Shown: piece after piece, positions 46,888 to 59,593 of the stretch
Numbering within the stretch: the stretch's first letter is position 1
Layout: the number at the start of each line of letters is the position of its first letter
Origin: Sipunculus nudus
Taxonomy: Eukaryota > Annelida > Sipuncula > Golfingiida > Sipunculidae
Direction: 5' to 3'
Assembly (NCBI GenBank): GCA_026874595.1
Contig: CM049320.1
Coordinates: 38,750,714 to 38,814,713 of the forward strand
Length of the DNA: 64,000 nt
Translations under genes and position numbers: made by a program
Notes under the pieces: generated by a model
Told to the model about the DNA's origin: nothing
Databases searched by the model: none
What the model saw: the letters and a program-made list of their open reading frames with translations, nothing else

Positions 46888-47178
46888 TTATTTTGCCTCA
46901 TGATGAACATTAAACTCTTCATGGTCCTGGCCAGAACCACACAATAAGATGAATAACGATACAGCACCGAGGCCACCGGGGACACAGGGGGGGTCGTGAC
47001 CCCAATGTGTGAGCAGCAAATTATATGACTGCCCAATTTTACGGCCAATTGTGCCACAAAAGTGAAGCAGTATGGGCCCGATATAACCACTGATTTCATA
47101 TGGACCGCAAACGCGTGACCACAACCTGCTCCAGAACACAAGACACATGGTGTCAAATGGTGTCTTTATTACATTCAC
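46888..47178 (-). CDS. 96-codon ORF in a GC-richer block (uncertain)
   Basis: Frame starting M-N-V-I-K-T-P-F-D-T and ending E-F-N-V-H-H-E-A-K. RNY codons are about 29%, purine-first about 51%, which is near background. A second minus frame (46878-47156) is open over the same bases. The block is GC-richer and CpG-bearing (for example 'ccgcaaacgcgtgacc'), so something is constrained here or it is a distinct repeat. Neither frame has clear splice sites. Confidence 0.15.
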   Translation of the reverse strand: MNVIKTPFDTMCLVFWSRLWSRVCGPYEISGYIGPILLHFCGTIGRKIGQSYNLLLTHWGHDPPCVPGGLGAVSLFILLCGSGQDHEEFNVHHEAK

Positions 47179-47769
47179 CTGCCCTCACTGACACACCCCA
47201 GCCATTAAAGTGTCTCTGTGCTGTACGGAAAGACCACACCGCTCTCTCAGTCAAACTGACACAACATTAACTGTACTAGTTATATGTGAGTTTACTGTAA
47301 ATGTACACAAATTATACCTCAATACTTCTGGCTAATATACTAGATCATACATAACTAATGTTCAAACTAAAATATATTTTAATTACTAAATCATCAACAA
47401 GAATAAAATCATATAATACAATAATTTTTAATAAACTTTAAAAAATTCATATTAACTGCAACATCATCAAAAATAGTATTATGATATAATATTAAAATTT
47501 CAAAAATATGTATTTTTTTAAATAAAATAATAAATATATATATAATTTTACATTTTCAGAGAAGATTATAAGTTATCATAATTTCTACATCCCAGCACTT
47601 TTAAACATGGTCATAGCATTTTTTTAATTACATGTTCTAATTTTTTACTGTTAGTTGTAAAGAAGCATCATGCTTTACTTTTTGTTTAATTTGTGCATAG
47701 TCTCATATCTCTTGTTTTGTTCATCATCTTGTTCATCATCAGAGACATCAGAAATTCTTCCTTTGGGAA
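47179..47769. other. noncoding stretch
   Basis: Nothing supported. Confidence 0.4.
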
Positions 47770-47875
47770 TATGGCTCATTATAATATCCATATATGGAAT
47801 ATGACTTATCATAAAATCCATATATGGTATAGGCTTTTCATAATATTCATATATGGAATATGTCTTGATTGCCAT
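47770..47875 (+). repeat. 30-bp repeat carrying CArG-box palindromes
   Basis: Three copies of a 30-bp unit centred on CCATATATGG (47788-47797 and 47818-47827) and TCATATATGG (47847-47856). CC(A/T)6GG is the SRF/CArG consensus. The opposite strand gives a repeat ORF that is not a gene. Confidence 0.65.
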
Positions 47876-48268
47876 ATATATATTAACTAGATGTGTCGGA
47901 ACGACACAAATGCCCCCGCCTGGGGCAAATTAGAAACATTTGTTAAATAATTTTTGTAAAATTTTTTAAGTTCAGGAGGTGTTGTATGGTCAAAAGTAGG
48001 TCAACAAGGGCAAAATGCAAACTCGATCTGTAACGGGTCATTATCAAGCAACACACCAAAAATCAGGATAGTATTTGCAGGCATTGTGGGAAAAAAGTCC
48101 ATACATGTGCATTTTTCATAAAAATTTCTGTCTTTCATGAAATTTTCTATGTTCAGGATCTGTCATATGGTCAAAAATAGGTTAACTGGGACGAAACGCT
48201 AACTCGATCTGTAAGTGGTCATTATGCGCCCACAGACCAAACATTTGGCCAGCATCTGCAAGCATTGC

Positions 48269-48957
48269 ATTGCAAAACTAGAATATTAGCAAAAACTGAT
48301 AATCAGTTATAAATTTAAATTGGAGAGGTATGTACCATGTTTTATAACAATCCACCAAATGCTTCCTGAGAAATATCCCCCTAAGTTTTTTTCTACACTA
48401 AGCTCTGTGACCTTGAAAAGTAGGTCAAGACCACCCATCTTTGAACTTGACCAAGATTTTGTAAATATGATGCAAAAGCACTGAAGTAATGAAGTTCCTT
48501 AGTTGAATACCTTTGGAGATATCCTGCACAAAAGGCCAAAATTGAAAAATCTGATAAAATTTCATTAAAAAATCAGAAAATCAGGTGGCGCCACCAAATT
48601 GTGCAGCACGTAAAGACCATCAGTCCCAATGATCATAGTAAGTTTTGTGAAAATCCACACAATGGTTCCTGAGATATAAGCTTCTGAGTGTTTTTCTATA
48701 ATCAGCTCTAAAATGTGGAAAAATGGGTCAAGGTCACCCATCTTCGAACTAGACCGAGATTTTATCAATATACATCTTTACTGATGAAATGAAATTCCAA
48801 CCGTGAATCCTTTTAGAGATATCCCGCTCACAAGGTAAAAGTTAACAGACGCGGAACGGACGGATGGACAGACACCGGACAGACAGATGGAAGGACAGAT
48901 AGACGGACAGCTTGGGTGACGACAATAGCCCATCAGCCTATGAGCTGAGGGCTAAAA
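48269..48957 (+). mobile_element. second hairpin-ended element nested in the core array
   Basis: Interrupts the array between copies two and three. It begins ACTAGAATATTAGCAAAAAC, then TGATAATCAGTT (hairpin AACTGAT-A-ATCAGTT), and ends with a degenerate ACGGACGGAT / GACAGACAGATGG tail and the hairpin AGCCC..TCAGC / GCTGA.GGGCT at about 48926-48953. The start ACTAGA is the same as in the host element. The interior has two 'gaaaagtaggtcaagaccacccatctttgaac'-type units and GGTGGCGCCACC, as in the 41.5-42.9 kb element. Confidence 0.68.
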
Positions 48958-49860
48958 ACGGCAGTACATGTACATTTGTCATGAAAATTTATATTTTTCA
49001 TGAAATTTTCTATGTTTAGGAGCCGTAAAACAATCAAAAGTAGGTCAACCGGGAAAAAACGCAATCGATCTGTAACTAGTCAATATCTGCATACACACCA
49101 AAAATCAGGCCAATATCTGCAGGCATTGCGAAAAAAAGTCCATACATGTGTATTTGTCATGAAAATTTCTATTTTTCATGAAATTTTCTAAGTTAAGGAG
49201 CCGTAAAACGGTCAAAAGTAGGTCAACTGGGACAAAATGCAAACTCGATCTGTAACTAGTCAAAATCTGCATACACACCAAAAATCAGACCAATATCTGC
49301 AGGCATTGCAAAAAAAAAAAACCGTACATGTGTATTTGTCATGAAAATTTCTATTTTTCATGAATTTTTCTAAGTTAAGGAGCCATAAAACGGTCAAAAG
49401 TAGGTCAACTGGGACAAAACGCAAACTCGATCTGTAACTGGTCAATATCTGCATACACATTAAAAATCAGGCCAATATCTGCGGGCACTGCAAAAAAATT
49501 CTGTACATGTGTATTTGTCATGAAAATTTCTATTTTTCATGAAATTTATCTAAATTTAGGAGCCGTAAAACGGTCAAAAGTAGGTCAACTGGGACAAAAT
49601 GTGAACTCGATCTGTAACTAGTCAATATCTGCATACACACCAAAAATCAGGCCAATATCTGCAGGCATTGTGAAAAAAAGTCCGTACATGTGTATTTGTC
49701 ATGAAAATTTCTATTTTTTATGAAATTTTCTAAGTTTAGGAGCCGTAAAACGGTCAAAAAAAGGTCAACCGGGACGAAACGCTAACTCGATCTGTAACTG
49801 GTCATTATCTGCCCACACACAAAAAATCAGGCCAATATCTGCAGGCACTGCGAAAGAAAA
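48958..49860 (+). repeat. core tandem array, unit 178-182 bp, five copies
   Basis: The phrase 'tttgtcatgaaaattt' recurs at 48975, 49153, 49335, 49514 and 49695. Each unit contains 'gtcaaaagtaggtcaactgg', 'aactcgatctgtaact' and 'caaaaatcaggccaatatct'. Two more diverged copies (about 47905-48268) lie before the nested element, in the same order. Confidence 0.92.
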
Positions 49861-49953
49861 TCCGTACAACTGTTTGATTTCGGAATGACGGAAGGATGGA
49901 ATGACAGACATGGGTGAAACTATATGCCCCGGCCACTTAGTGGCGGGGGCATA

Positions 49954-51332
49954 AAAATCTACACCTGGGAATACCATGTTATCTACATAAATTAAAATTT
50001 TTCGAATACTATCAAAAAGAAAATGTATTTATCTAAACTTACCTATATTTACGGAATCAATATTTCTCAAAATATTTATATTTTACATCCAGATAACAGA
50101 TGTAAATGCATGGAATATGGCATCTTTTGATACATTCAACATGCATTTTAAAGCTATCCTGATATTGAGGCAGTGAAAATGATTCCATACCATATTATAC
50201 AAGTACTTTGTTGATTATATTTAAAAGGGACAGCACCAGCAATCAAGCTAGTGAGAGAGAGAGAGAGAAAGAGAGAGAGGGGAACGAGAGAGAGAATGAA
50301 TGAGGAGGAGGGGCAGAAATACAGGCTTTTATTAGGAATGACCTGTTTGTACTAACATACATCAACTAGAGCACCCAAAACATGCTTAATATGCTTGTCT
50401 CGTATGTCCACCTCTGACCGCATTAAATATGCAAAAAGTTTGCCGAGAATTGAATTCAGGTGTGAATTTAATTTAACTTAACTGGTAAATATTTATAGTG
50501 AGTTTTATGAAAATTCATCAAACTTTTTGTAATTAAGTCATCATGGTGCCACCATTGTCTGGAGACCTCTGACCTCAATAAATGTGTGGAATTTGCCGAA
50601 ATCAGGCTCAGACAAGATAATTTATTGTTTAACATTGACATTACGCTTTGTGAAAAACAATCCTATCGTGGTGACACTAAAAGCTATCAGATGGATGGAC
50701 GTTGCCCATGCATACCATAATAATATAACATGTCTAAAATGGGTGTATATAGTGATAAAAAAGGACATGTCATTCATATATTCTTCTGACGAGGCCTTGA
50801 TTCAAGTGAGGATATTTCTGATTACATAATCTTGTCTTTTTGCCCTTGATACTGATAACCTGTGATACAATACCTGACATTTAGCTCAAAGGACAACTTC
50901 ATGATCGATAATTCTATGGTACCTTTACATACTAGTTAATATGACCTTATCAAATATTACAACGCAGGAAATGCATTTACCTTGAAGATGTAATAAAGCT
51001 GCATTTTCAAATAAGATTTTTGTAACAATATAAAAATATTTTCATACACTCATACACATTCATGCGAACACATGCACATAATTCTATACAGTCCCCATCT
51101 GAAATGAATATAATTAATTCTACAACACACACACATACATATATGCATGCAAACATGATAGCTGTCAATCTTCCCTACCATACCCATCTTTATTTCTATC
51201 AATTCATACTTGACTTGATTGGTTGAATTTGAAACTCTTTTAAAAATTCAATGAATTCAAACTAATTATTTTTTCATTAATAAAATGAGAGTAAAAAACC
51301 GTCAATTGTTACTTATATATATTACATGCATA
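49954..51332. other. noncoding with a GA microsatellite
   Basis: (GA)n at about 50252-50300. A fragment 'catcatggtgccaccattgt' near 50540 echoes the GGTGGCGCCACC repeats. Otherwise nothing supported. Confidence 0.5.
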
Positions 51333-51542
51333 AAGTGAAACTTCTATTATGTGGGCACCCTTGGGACTTGGCCAAACTGTCTCCTTTATACTGGTGTCCA
51401 TTTTACAGAGGTCATGCCCGCAATATAATAATAATCAAGAGATAAAAATGGGAATGTCAAAAAGAGCCCACTATATAGAGGTGCCCACTTTATAGAGGTG
51501 CCCACTTTGCAGAGGAGGTGCCCACTAAGAAAGGTTCCACTG
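51333..51542. mobile_element. Tigger/pogo-like MITE, 210 bp
   Basis: AAGTGAAACTTC...GAAAGGTTCCACTG with TA on both sides; the first C of CAGTG is mutated. Internally 'gtgcccacttt' and 'atagaggtgcccac' are iterated. It shares with 18597-18755 an inner block of the form CTTGGGGACTG.CCAAA. Confidence 0.72.
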
Positions 51543-53642
51543 TATTCTATATATTTTTCAAGTTTTAAGGTTTTATTAACATTGGTAATAATAACATCAT
51601 TATTTATATTAATATTATTAATACTGATGTTATCATTATTATTAAAATGTGTGTCAACTCAATCCTAAGAAACTAGTTGCCTAGTATATCATCCATCATG
51701 TTATCTAACAGGCAAAGTACATGCACACAAGTAGCTACAGATATATTATAACATACACACACATATATATCAGTGTGTGTAAACAAAAGCCAGGTGTGTA
51801 CAGGTATACAGAGGCCCAGGGACATGACCAGGGAGGCTTGCCTCACATGGCTGAGTGCTCGGTGGTGCCCCCTTAAGGCCATTCCTGGAATATTTTCTAT
51901 GAAACAGGAATTATACCTGACTTACTGCACCCAACACCAGAGGTTCTGGAAGTAATCCTCTGCTCATAAAACTAATGTTGCCTATCATTCTATTTTCAGT
52001 TACTTAACCAATAATTACAAAACAGTAATATTTTAAAGCTTTGTGAGCTTTATCTTTGGCATTCTGTTACTTGTGGCTAATACCTTTTACATTTTGAAAA
52101 CCACAACCACCAAATATAGATGTGAACATAAAAATTTCAAGCAGTCACTATGTTAATAAGATGGAAATTTCTGTCATTTTATTAAATATGAAAGTATACA
52201 AATTATAAAGTAAGTATTTTAACTATAAATCAGTAATGATTTACCAGAATGGTAAAGAAATATGACTCATCTAATAGGTTCTGGTTCAGAGTTGTTCCAC
52301 CCGAGGCACTTCCATCTGTTTATTATACTGTGTGAATCCCTAAATCTACTATGTACTTTATGTAAAACTGACCCAGGTACATGACTTCAGTACCATAACA
52401 TTTTTAAAATTGATCCAAATGGTGGCAACTATGATGTCACAGTTGTGTATGTCAGTATTTCTCTGTGAATAGACTCTTCACCAGTGTGTGTGTGCCATTA
52501 AAGATATCTTGCAGTGTGTGTGCCATTTAAGATATAGTAATATGACACACTGAATAGTACAGGATTTCAACTCGTCATACCATTAAGAACAGATCACTAA
52601 AAGTTAAAACTCGTACAAACTTCTTAGAATCCTATGTTACATATCAGTTTCTGACCAAAGTCTTCTGACAAACAAAGAAAATGTTTTGTAATGCTGTCTA
52701 CAGAATAAAACTAAAAAAGTTTTACTAATCATTACCTTTGATATTAATTTTAAATACCCATCTTTGCCAGTAATTTTCATTTTCTTTAAGCAATATTTTG
52801 CAGAAAGGTTAGTACATGTAATATCTTACATATATGTTCTTTTGTTTCACCCCTGTCCCAAATAGAGGATTAGTCTGGAGAATATATATTGTACTCTTTA
52901 TTCAATGTTTTATAGATATATATCCATGACAAAATTAATCCTACAAAGACTGCACCTGTCTCCTATGAGCCAACGGCAACACAAAAAGAAAGAGTGATCA
53001 CAGACAAAATCTGAAAACAAGAAGATCACAAAGAATAAGAAAAAGAAATGGCACGTTAATTGAAAATAAAACTAATATTTCTTATTTATCTGGGAAAGTT
53101 GGTAAATTAATTGATCTGAAACAGCAAGTCTCCAAAAATTTTAAAGAATAAACAGAAGTGGAAAAGAATGGGAAGTTAATACTGCTTGATTCCTGATGGC
53201 ATTCCACGGTTAATTATTATAACCCAAAAAGAGTTCAGCAGGTAATAACAAAAATGAAATATAAAATGCAAAGAAGTAAAACCTTTGTTATTTATATTGT
53301 CAGAAATGAGGAATTGATTAATACAAAACAAAGCAAAACACAGTAATGTAATAGGTTTGATCGAACAATTAACATTTTTAACATAAATGAATGATTCAGT
53401 TTATCCTGATATTGGGTCTAATCCTTTTATTGTTGACCAATACAGCTTTCAGACTATATAACATGTTGTAGCAGCCCCATCCCAACCCCCTTGCAGTTGC
53501 CATTCTCAAACACCTGTCAAAAGTGATGAAGAGTTCCACCAGTCAACGAACACACACAGAAGTAGCCTTGAACCAAAGATGGGGCCCGCGATAAGACCAA
53601 CATGGGACTGACAGTCACCTTGAGAGCGTGTACACACTTCAG
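51543..53642. other. long noncoding stretch
   Basis: AT-rich; no exon or repeat that I can support. Confidence 0.45.
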
Positions 53643-53918
53643 TTATCTGTCAAGGAGAAACTGTTCATAACAACCTTGGCAGCGAAGCCCACATCTACAA
53701 GGCCCTTGTTTCACGACTTCAATAGCCCTCCCGTCTGAATCCAAAACTAACCAACTTCCTATAAAGCACATATCCACACAACCCACTTTGCTACAGCGAA
53801 ATAACCATGTTCTCCTTGATGGCTGACCTAAATATCTTCCACTCTCCTTGCAGATGTACCAAACTGTTACACCATACACACATGATATACGATTCACCCA
53901 TACAAGAGAAGGAGGCAT
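53643..53918 (-). CDS. 91-codon cysteine-rich ORF (uncertain)
   Basis: The frame contains R-C-S-K-V-G-C-V-D-M-C and ends with G-P-C-R-C-G-L-R-C-Q-G-C-Y-E-Q-F-L-L-D-R before TAA. It has nine or more cysteines in 91 residues. An acceptor-like GATATTTAG near 53819 could start a shorter exon (G-Q-P-S-R-R-T-W-L-F...). RNY is about 20%, so codon bias does not support coding; the composition and higher GC are the only hints. No domain is recognised. Confidence 0.18.
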   Translation of the reverse strand: MPPSLVWVNRISCVYGVTVWYICKESGRYLGQPSRRTWLFRCSKVGCVDMCFIGSWLVLDSDGRAIEVVKQGPCRCGLRCQGCYEQFLLDR

Positions 53919-56098
53919 CAGTGGTACATTGTGTAAACTCCATTCTGGACAAGGCTGGTATCAAGGTCTCCCGATTGTAGCCCTACTTCCCATTTAGACT
54001 CAGATACGGTAATTTCTTAGTCCAGAAACGATACCCAGAATGTCCTAACTTAAGACACTAGAACAGTCAACCTTAGTCACCAACAGGTCACAATTACAGA
54101 CTCAGGGGCCACCCTCTCGCTGAGCTGACTTACAATGCTAACTAAAAATGCTTGCTATCAGTCGGATAGTACAATTAAGTGACTGATCCATGATGCAGTC
54201 ATGTGAGATAATAAACTGATATGATCTGTAACTCGATAAAAAGCAGCAACCACACTACAGTTACTAGTACGTGGCTTTATTTGAATCTTGTTGTTTATTT
54301 TAACATATAGTGAAGATATCAGATGCAAATGCCTAATATTAATATAAAAATATAAAAAATACACAAATGTGTGCTGAACCTTTGTCCCAATAAACAACTA
54401 TGTACTACCTGGAAATGTTATATTTTTTGTATATGGTTGTGTGTAGCTTCTTCAACCAAATTACACCAGAAATGGGCTAAAGAGGGCTTCCCACCAATTT
54501 GATACAACAAGTTCTAACATGACACTTGTACACTGAGAAAAAGTTTAAATTATTCAATGGCTATCAAAGTCTGTATGAAGCTGACATAGACCAAACACAC
54601 TGACTAATAATCAACAACAAAAATAATGAAATTCTAATGCTTATGTATACAACATTGTTAACTATCATACCCTACAATGAAGGATCAGGCATATATGTTC
54701 ATTTTATTTATACATATACATATCAGAAAATGAGATTATCTGAATATTCAAATTTTGAGATGAAAGATTCAAAAGGTATGTTGCTTGGTGATATGGTTAT
54801 CACAAGTTTCAGTGTGTTACTGCTTTCAAATGGTAATTACAAATCAGCCTTAAAACTGTTATTCTATCGGATGTCAAAGTGCTAATACAGCAGGCCTCTG
54901 CTGAATAAATTTACAATTTGCATGCTTTCTGAATCCTGCACAAAACATAAAACTATTTAAATTTATCTGAAAGTTATATGTATATCTTAAGTCATGAACT
55001 TCTAACTTCTGTAATAAATTGTGAGAATTATTTTCCGCCTGATTCATACGAGCTAGCACCAGGACTGCAATTGCTGGAACTCTCCAAAAGTTACAGTCAG
55101 TACTACAGCAATGATCTGTTTCTTAACATACTTCAATATGGCTTAAAACAAGAATCTGTGCTTTAAAGGAGCACAAGATCTTGGCCCAAGTGATACTGGT
55201 TATCAGCTAATTGTTATATCATTCACTAAATTTGTAATTATTAACAAAATCAAATATCTCCATGAATGCTTGTTTGGACTTAAATAAGAAAGTCATTTTT
55301 GGTTCTTGTGTAATCTTCTTTATTTCATGTACATGATGAAGATGGCTGAATCTTGTGTGATAAAGATCATGTGACTGCAACCACATTTTACAGAGCAGAC
55401 AACAATTGCCATAAATTAAAATGTGGAATAAAGGGAAGATTGCAGATGTGATAAAACATAATTCAAATACCACTGGCTATAATATGACAATTAACATAAC
55501 AAGCTTAAAATTTACAAAAACGCATGTTATGAGGACTTCCTTTCTGTAAATGCAAACAAAAGTTGGACTGAAATTTGTCTATAAGAAATATGCTAAGTTG
55601 GTCCTCTTTTCTAAAATAACAGATGCTTATACTCTGTCAGGTTTTTGCTCTTGCTCATGCAAAAATGTTGACAAAGCCATTATGGCTTAAAGGCATGAAC
55701 AGGTATACACTGAACAATAATACAAGTTGATGCAGTCACAACCAATACCTCTGTTCTCAGGAAATTTGAGATCTGGATATTTATAAATAACAATGCTATA
55801 TAACCTACTGTACTCTTTAAGTGGAAAATCTGTGGGGGTAATCATATATCCTGTTTAGCTTTGGATTGGAAAATTTGTCAATACTACACAACCGTAAACT
55901 TGATTGGAGTATATTCGTTAAATTCCACATAAGATGCCAACCCTTGGGTAAAATACATACATTTGCCAAATTCTGCATGAGTGGGCTCCTTAACTTTATG
56001 TGGAATTAGTATATTTACTTATTTTTACCAATGTAAACTTTGAAGAATATTTTCTTAGGCATGATGGTGAGAACATTTGATTTTTTTATTTTCTGCAG
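53919..56098. other. long noncoding stretch
   Basis: GC-richer to about 54140, then AT-rich. No exon is supported. Confidence 0.45.
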
Positions 56099-56208
56099 AA
56101 TTGTCACAATAACATAAATATTTGCTACACATGCTTAAATTCACAACTACCTAGAGAAAGGAATTTGACTTTTCCTCGTTTGGAAAACAGGCTTCCAAGT
56201 AAATATGG
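56099..56208 (+). CDS. candidate coding exon, about 36 codons
   Basis: Good acceptor (GATTTTTTTATTTTCTGCAG) ending at 56098. The frame N-C-H-N-N-I-N-I-C-Y-T-C-L-N continues through Q-L-P-R-E-R-N-L-T-F-P-R-L-E-N-R-L-P-S-K-Y-G and meets TAA at 56210-56212. Donor options are CCAA|GTAAAT (after 56198) and ATGG|GTAAAT (after 56208), or it is a terminal exon ending at the TAA. Purine-first bias is near background (51%), so support rests on the splice sites and composition. Confidence 0.25.
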
Positions 56209-59200
56209 GTAAATTTTCTAAGAAAGTTCTGTAACTGTGTAAGCTTACCACTATGTGCAGTTTAGTTGGAATATCTCGACATGTTGATACAAAACAATTT
56301 CGGAAAATTCATCTATGTATGATCATGCAAAACTTATATTTAGTCACATTCAATAGTCCTCCACTTGATCCTAAATCTGATGTATTCTATAGTCATGATT
56401 TGACTATTTCTCATGCACTTGATTTTTTTTAATAACAAGTTATGTCAGAATTTTCTCTCTTTATTTGGGCATCTATCTTAATTTGGGGCTCTCTTGAACA
56501 ATGTTTTTTCTTATCACACAGATATTTTAATTGCAATCCAATGTATGTGTAATTGTTAAAGTTTAATCTAAAATATTACTGTGAAGAATGTTCTCTAATT
56601 TGTGCGATATTTTCAAACTGTGTAGTCTTTGTTTTTAACAGAAATGCAGACACATCAAAATTGACAATATTTTATTTGAAAATTTAGTTAAAATGTGACA
56701 TTTTTTGCAAGATCAAAATTAAAGAAATCAGATATTTTGACTGAAAAGATCTGCGCAATCTAACAGCTTAGAATTTTAAAAAATTATAAGTTATGACATT
56801 AATTATTTTAAAATTAGATTTATCAGCTTGATGTCAAACCTTACAAGAGGTCATGTTCTCATAGTGAGTAATAGAATGAGACTCAACCAGATGACTAAAC
56901 TGGTAGTCACGGCAACAACCTGCCCCTTTGCTCTGGTGTCACACATCTTGACATGGCCATGAAGCAAGCATCATCAAACTATATTTCCCAATGAACTTTC
57001 AACTGTATTATTCTTACAATGGTAAAATTTGCTATTTTACTATTTTACCTGATTCTTTAAGTCTTTATGATTTAAACACGAGGAGAATGTTCCGAGTGAG
57101 GTTAGGGCATGTCATAACGTGAAGTTGTGAATGTTCCTACCACAAGTCTATTTCAATTGGAAAATTGATCAGAGAAAGCTAAGAGCACAAATTTGATTGG
57201 TAAACATCTTAAAATGTCACGCACCTATTCTGACATATTACCTAACACATGTTCTTACAATGCCTCACTGATGGCACCCGTAATTTACCGGCCTATTTGC
57301 GGAACAGTGAACGAAGTGCCGTCAGTGGCAAAGCATGCCTATTCTTCCGCTGTAAGCGCTTCAAATTCATTGAACCTTTCAGTTGTCACTGCACAAGGCA
57401 TATACATTACGTGCACTATAATTTAAGCAGTTTTTTCACCAGATTTATATAGCTCTGGTCATTAAAGCTACATATACCTGGTTGAATAAAATATTTTATT
57501 TTCTCTTTTTTTTTCTCCTGTCTAAATGTACCTCACTAGCTTGGGCTAAGAGCATGTGTTTTATTTGCTCCTAGAGAACTTACATATAAAGATTAAAATG
57601 TAGCATTTGACGGTGGTGTATGAACACTGCCATAAAAATGTTCATATTATTAAACATTACATAAATGGATCCATTTCTCTCTTATATATACAAATATACT
57701 TTCATCATCACAACCACCTTTTATTTAAATTTAATTTATATTTAAAAGTTCATTTTTATATTACATTAAAATTATTTTACCTATTAAATTGTTAAATGAA
57801 GCAGACCTGTTCTGGATTATATTTAAGTGACCAACTGTTTATCACCTGAATAATTCTTAATTTGCATCATTTTTTTTCCTCTGCAGTTGCTTAGAAAAGA
57901 TATTTAATTAAAAAAAAAAATAAAATCCTCCATGTTTTTACTGATGTACTTCTTTCTAGATACAAACTATTAACATACACAAAATTTTTCCTGAAATATT
58001 TTAATTTGACAGATTTTCAACAGGTTGCATAGTGGTGTTGACAAATTTGACATTTAATGTAACAACTGATGAATAAAAAAAAATTATTAATGTGTTAAAT
58101 TTTCTTGTGATATTTTCATATAAAATTAGAAATAACAATATATATTTTATTACAATTTTTAAAATTGCAAATTACCTTCATTTTTTCTTTTAATTTGTTG
58201 CACCATTCTCAAAGAAACAGTGAGATTATTCACAGAAATGTGGTTGGCTTTCATTAGAAATGTGGTTAGCTTCAATCATTAAATTTGTGTATTTAAAAAT
58301 GATAGGCATTTATCATTTAACCCCCTGCACACTGGTTACTGGGATATGATTTGATTACGTATATGATGTTAATATCACACAAAACAACCCCAAAAGTTTT
58401 GTCTATGAGAGTGTATATCATCTTATGTATGAACTGCACATAAAACAAATTTTGAACATTTAACAAACACAAAATTTCATGCATGCAAAAGTAAAGTACA
58501 ATATATACTTTATTTTAAAAACAACTACATAAGTAACATCACAAGCAAATGACACATAAGCTTTTTATCATGCACTTTCAAGGCAATGACATTTTATTCA
58601 CAAAATGTGATTCAGTGATTTATATTCATTTGACAATATTAATGCATATATGGATCTGTAAATTTATACAAATATTATTTTTTTCCAGTAGGTTTAACAA
58701 TATATGCAATGAAGAAAGAATATTTATAAATGATATTATATTTTAAAATCTTATTGAAGATACAGCAAAAAATGTGCATGTTTGGTTTCCCAATGAGATT
58801 TTAAAATATAATTATTACATATTAAATTAAATATTTTATAATTTGATAAATTCAGAATGTCAATGCGATCCTTGGTGTTCAAAATAAAACTTTTAAACAA
58901 AAATTTTCCAATTTAAAAAAAAAATCAGAAGTTAACTTTGCTAGTTATTCACAGAAACATATAAAACTTAAAAATCAACTTGTTCTTTAAAATTTAACAT
59001 CAGAAATAATTTTTAATAAGATAACTAAACTCAAATTAGTACTTTAACTTTGTGATTATCTACAAAACATGAATAATGAAGGAAATGCATGAATATATAT
59101 ATTTCTTACTTAACTGCATATTTATAGACACCCAAATTGCTTTAACAGGTTAAACTATCTGAAACATCAATTTAATAATTTAAAAGTTTCTCTATCTCGC

Positions 59201-59593
59201 TAAAATGACCTGGACTCAGCTGAAAATTTTAATTCTCAAATTAGTTAAATTATATTTTGCACCTTTAAATGTTTTAAATCTTAAATGGGTGATGAAAATC
59301 ATAATTCTGACTTTGCTACTTTTGGAAAATGTTTACCATGACTGGAAGAACAATTGTTTTCAAGAAGTTTTATATGATTCACATGAAAAACGTCTAAAGT
59401 TTTCTGTTGATGAAAACTGTAAACTATCACCTGAGGCATCAGCGAACCGATCCGTATCCTAAATCTGATGGGCACGATTCTAATTTATAAAACGGCTTTG
59501 TCTGCGGTTATTAAAAAAGTAAGCCAAGAAGACAAGGGTCACAATAGCCAAATGCTTCGCAGGAGTAAATCGTGAATTAATTACCAAAAAAAG
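56209..59593. other. long noncoding stretch
   Basis: AT-rich. A strong plus acceptor (TTTTTTTTCCTCTGCAG, ending near 57887) is followed by only six codons to a stop. GC-richer block at 56880-57430 with unconvincing ORFs. Confidence 0.45.

Larger units (their letters stand above)
47886..49953 (+). mobile_element. pearl/Helentron-associated-like composite element with core array
   Basis: The left end, ACTAGATGTGTCGGAACGAC, contains the hairpin GTGTCG-GAA-CGACAC followed by TGCCCCCGCC (47911-47920). The right end is the hairpin TATGCCCC...GGGGCATA (49923-49953), whose GGCGGGGGCA is the inverse of the left motif. Between them lie seven copies of a core of about 180 bp and a nested element. A degenerate GACGGAAGG tail precedes the 3' hairpin. 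A 5' region, a tandem core of 160-180 bp, a microsatellite and a 3' hairpin together are the layout described for bivalve pearl elements and Helentron-associated elements. No protein is encoded, so non-autonomous. Mobilisation by a Helitron-type enzyme is inferred from the family. Confidence 0.75.

Noticed and set aside
47886-49953. CRISPR-like array in the evenly spaced repeats
   Set aside because: Units are about 180 bp and continuous with no spacer/repeat distinction; this is a eukaryotic mobile-element core array.
57888-57920. Plus exon after TTTTTTTTCCTCTGCAG
   Set aside because: Stops within eight codons in the frames I checked; no donor.
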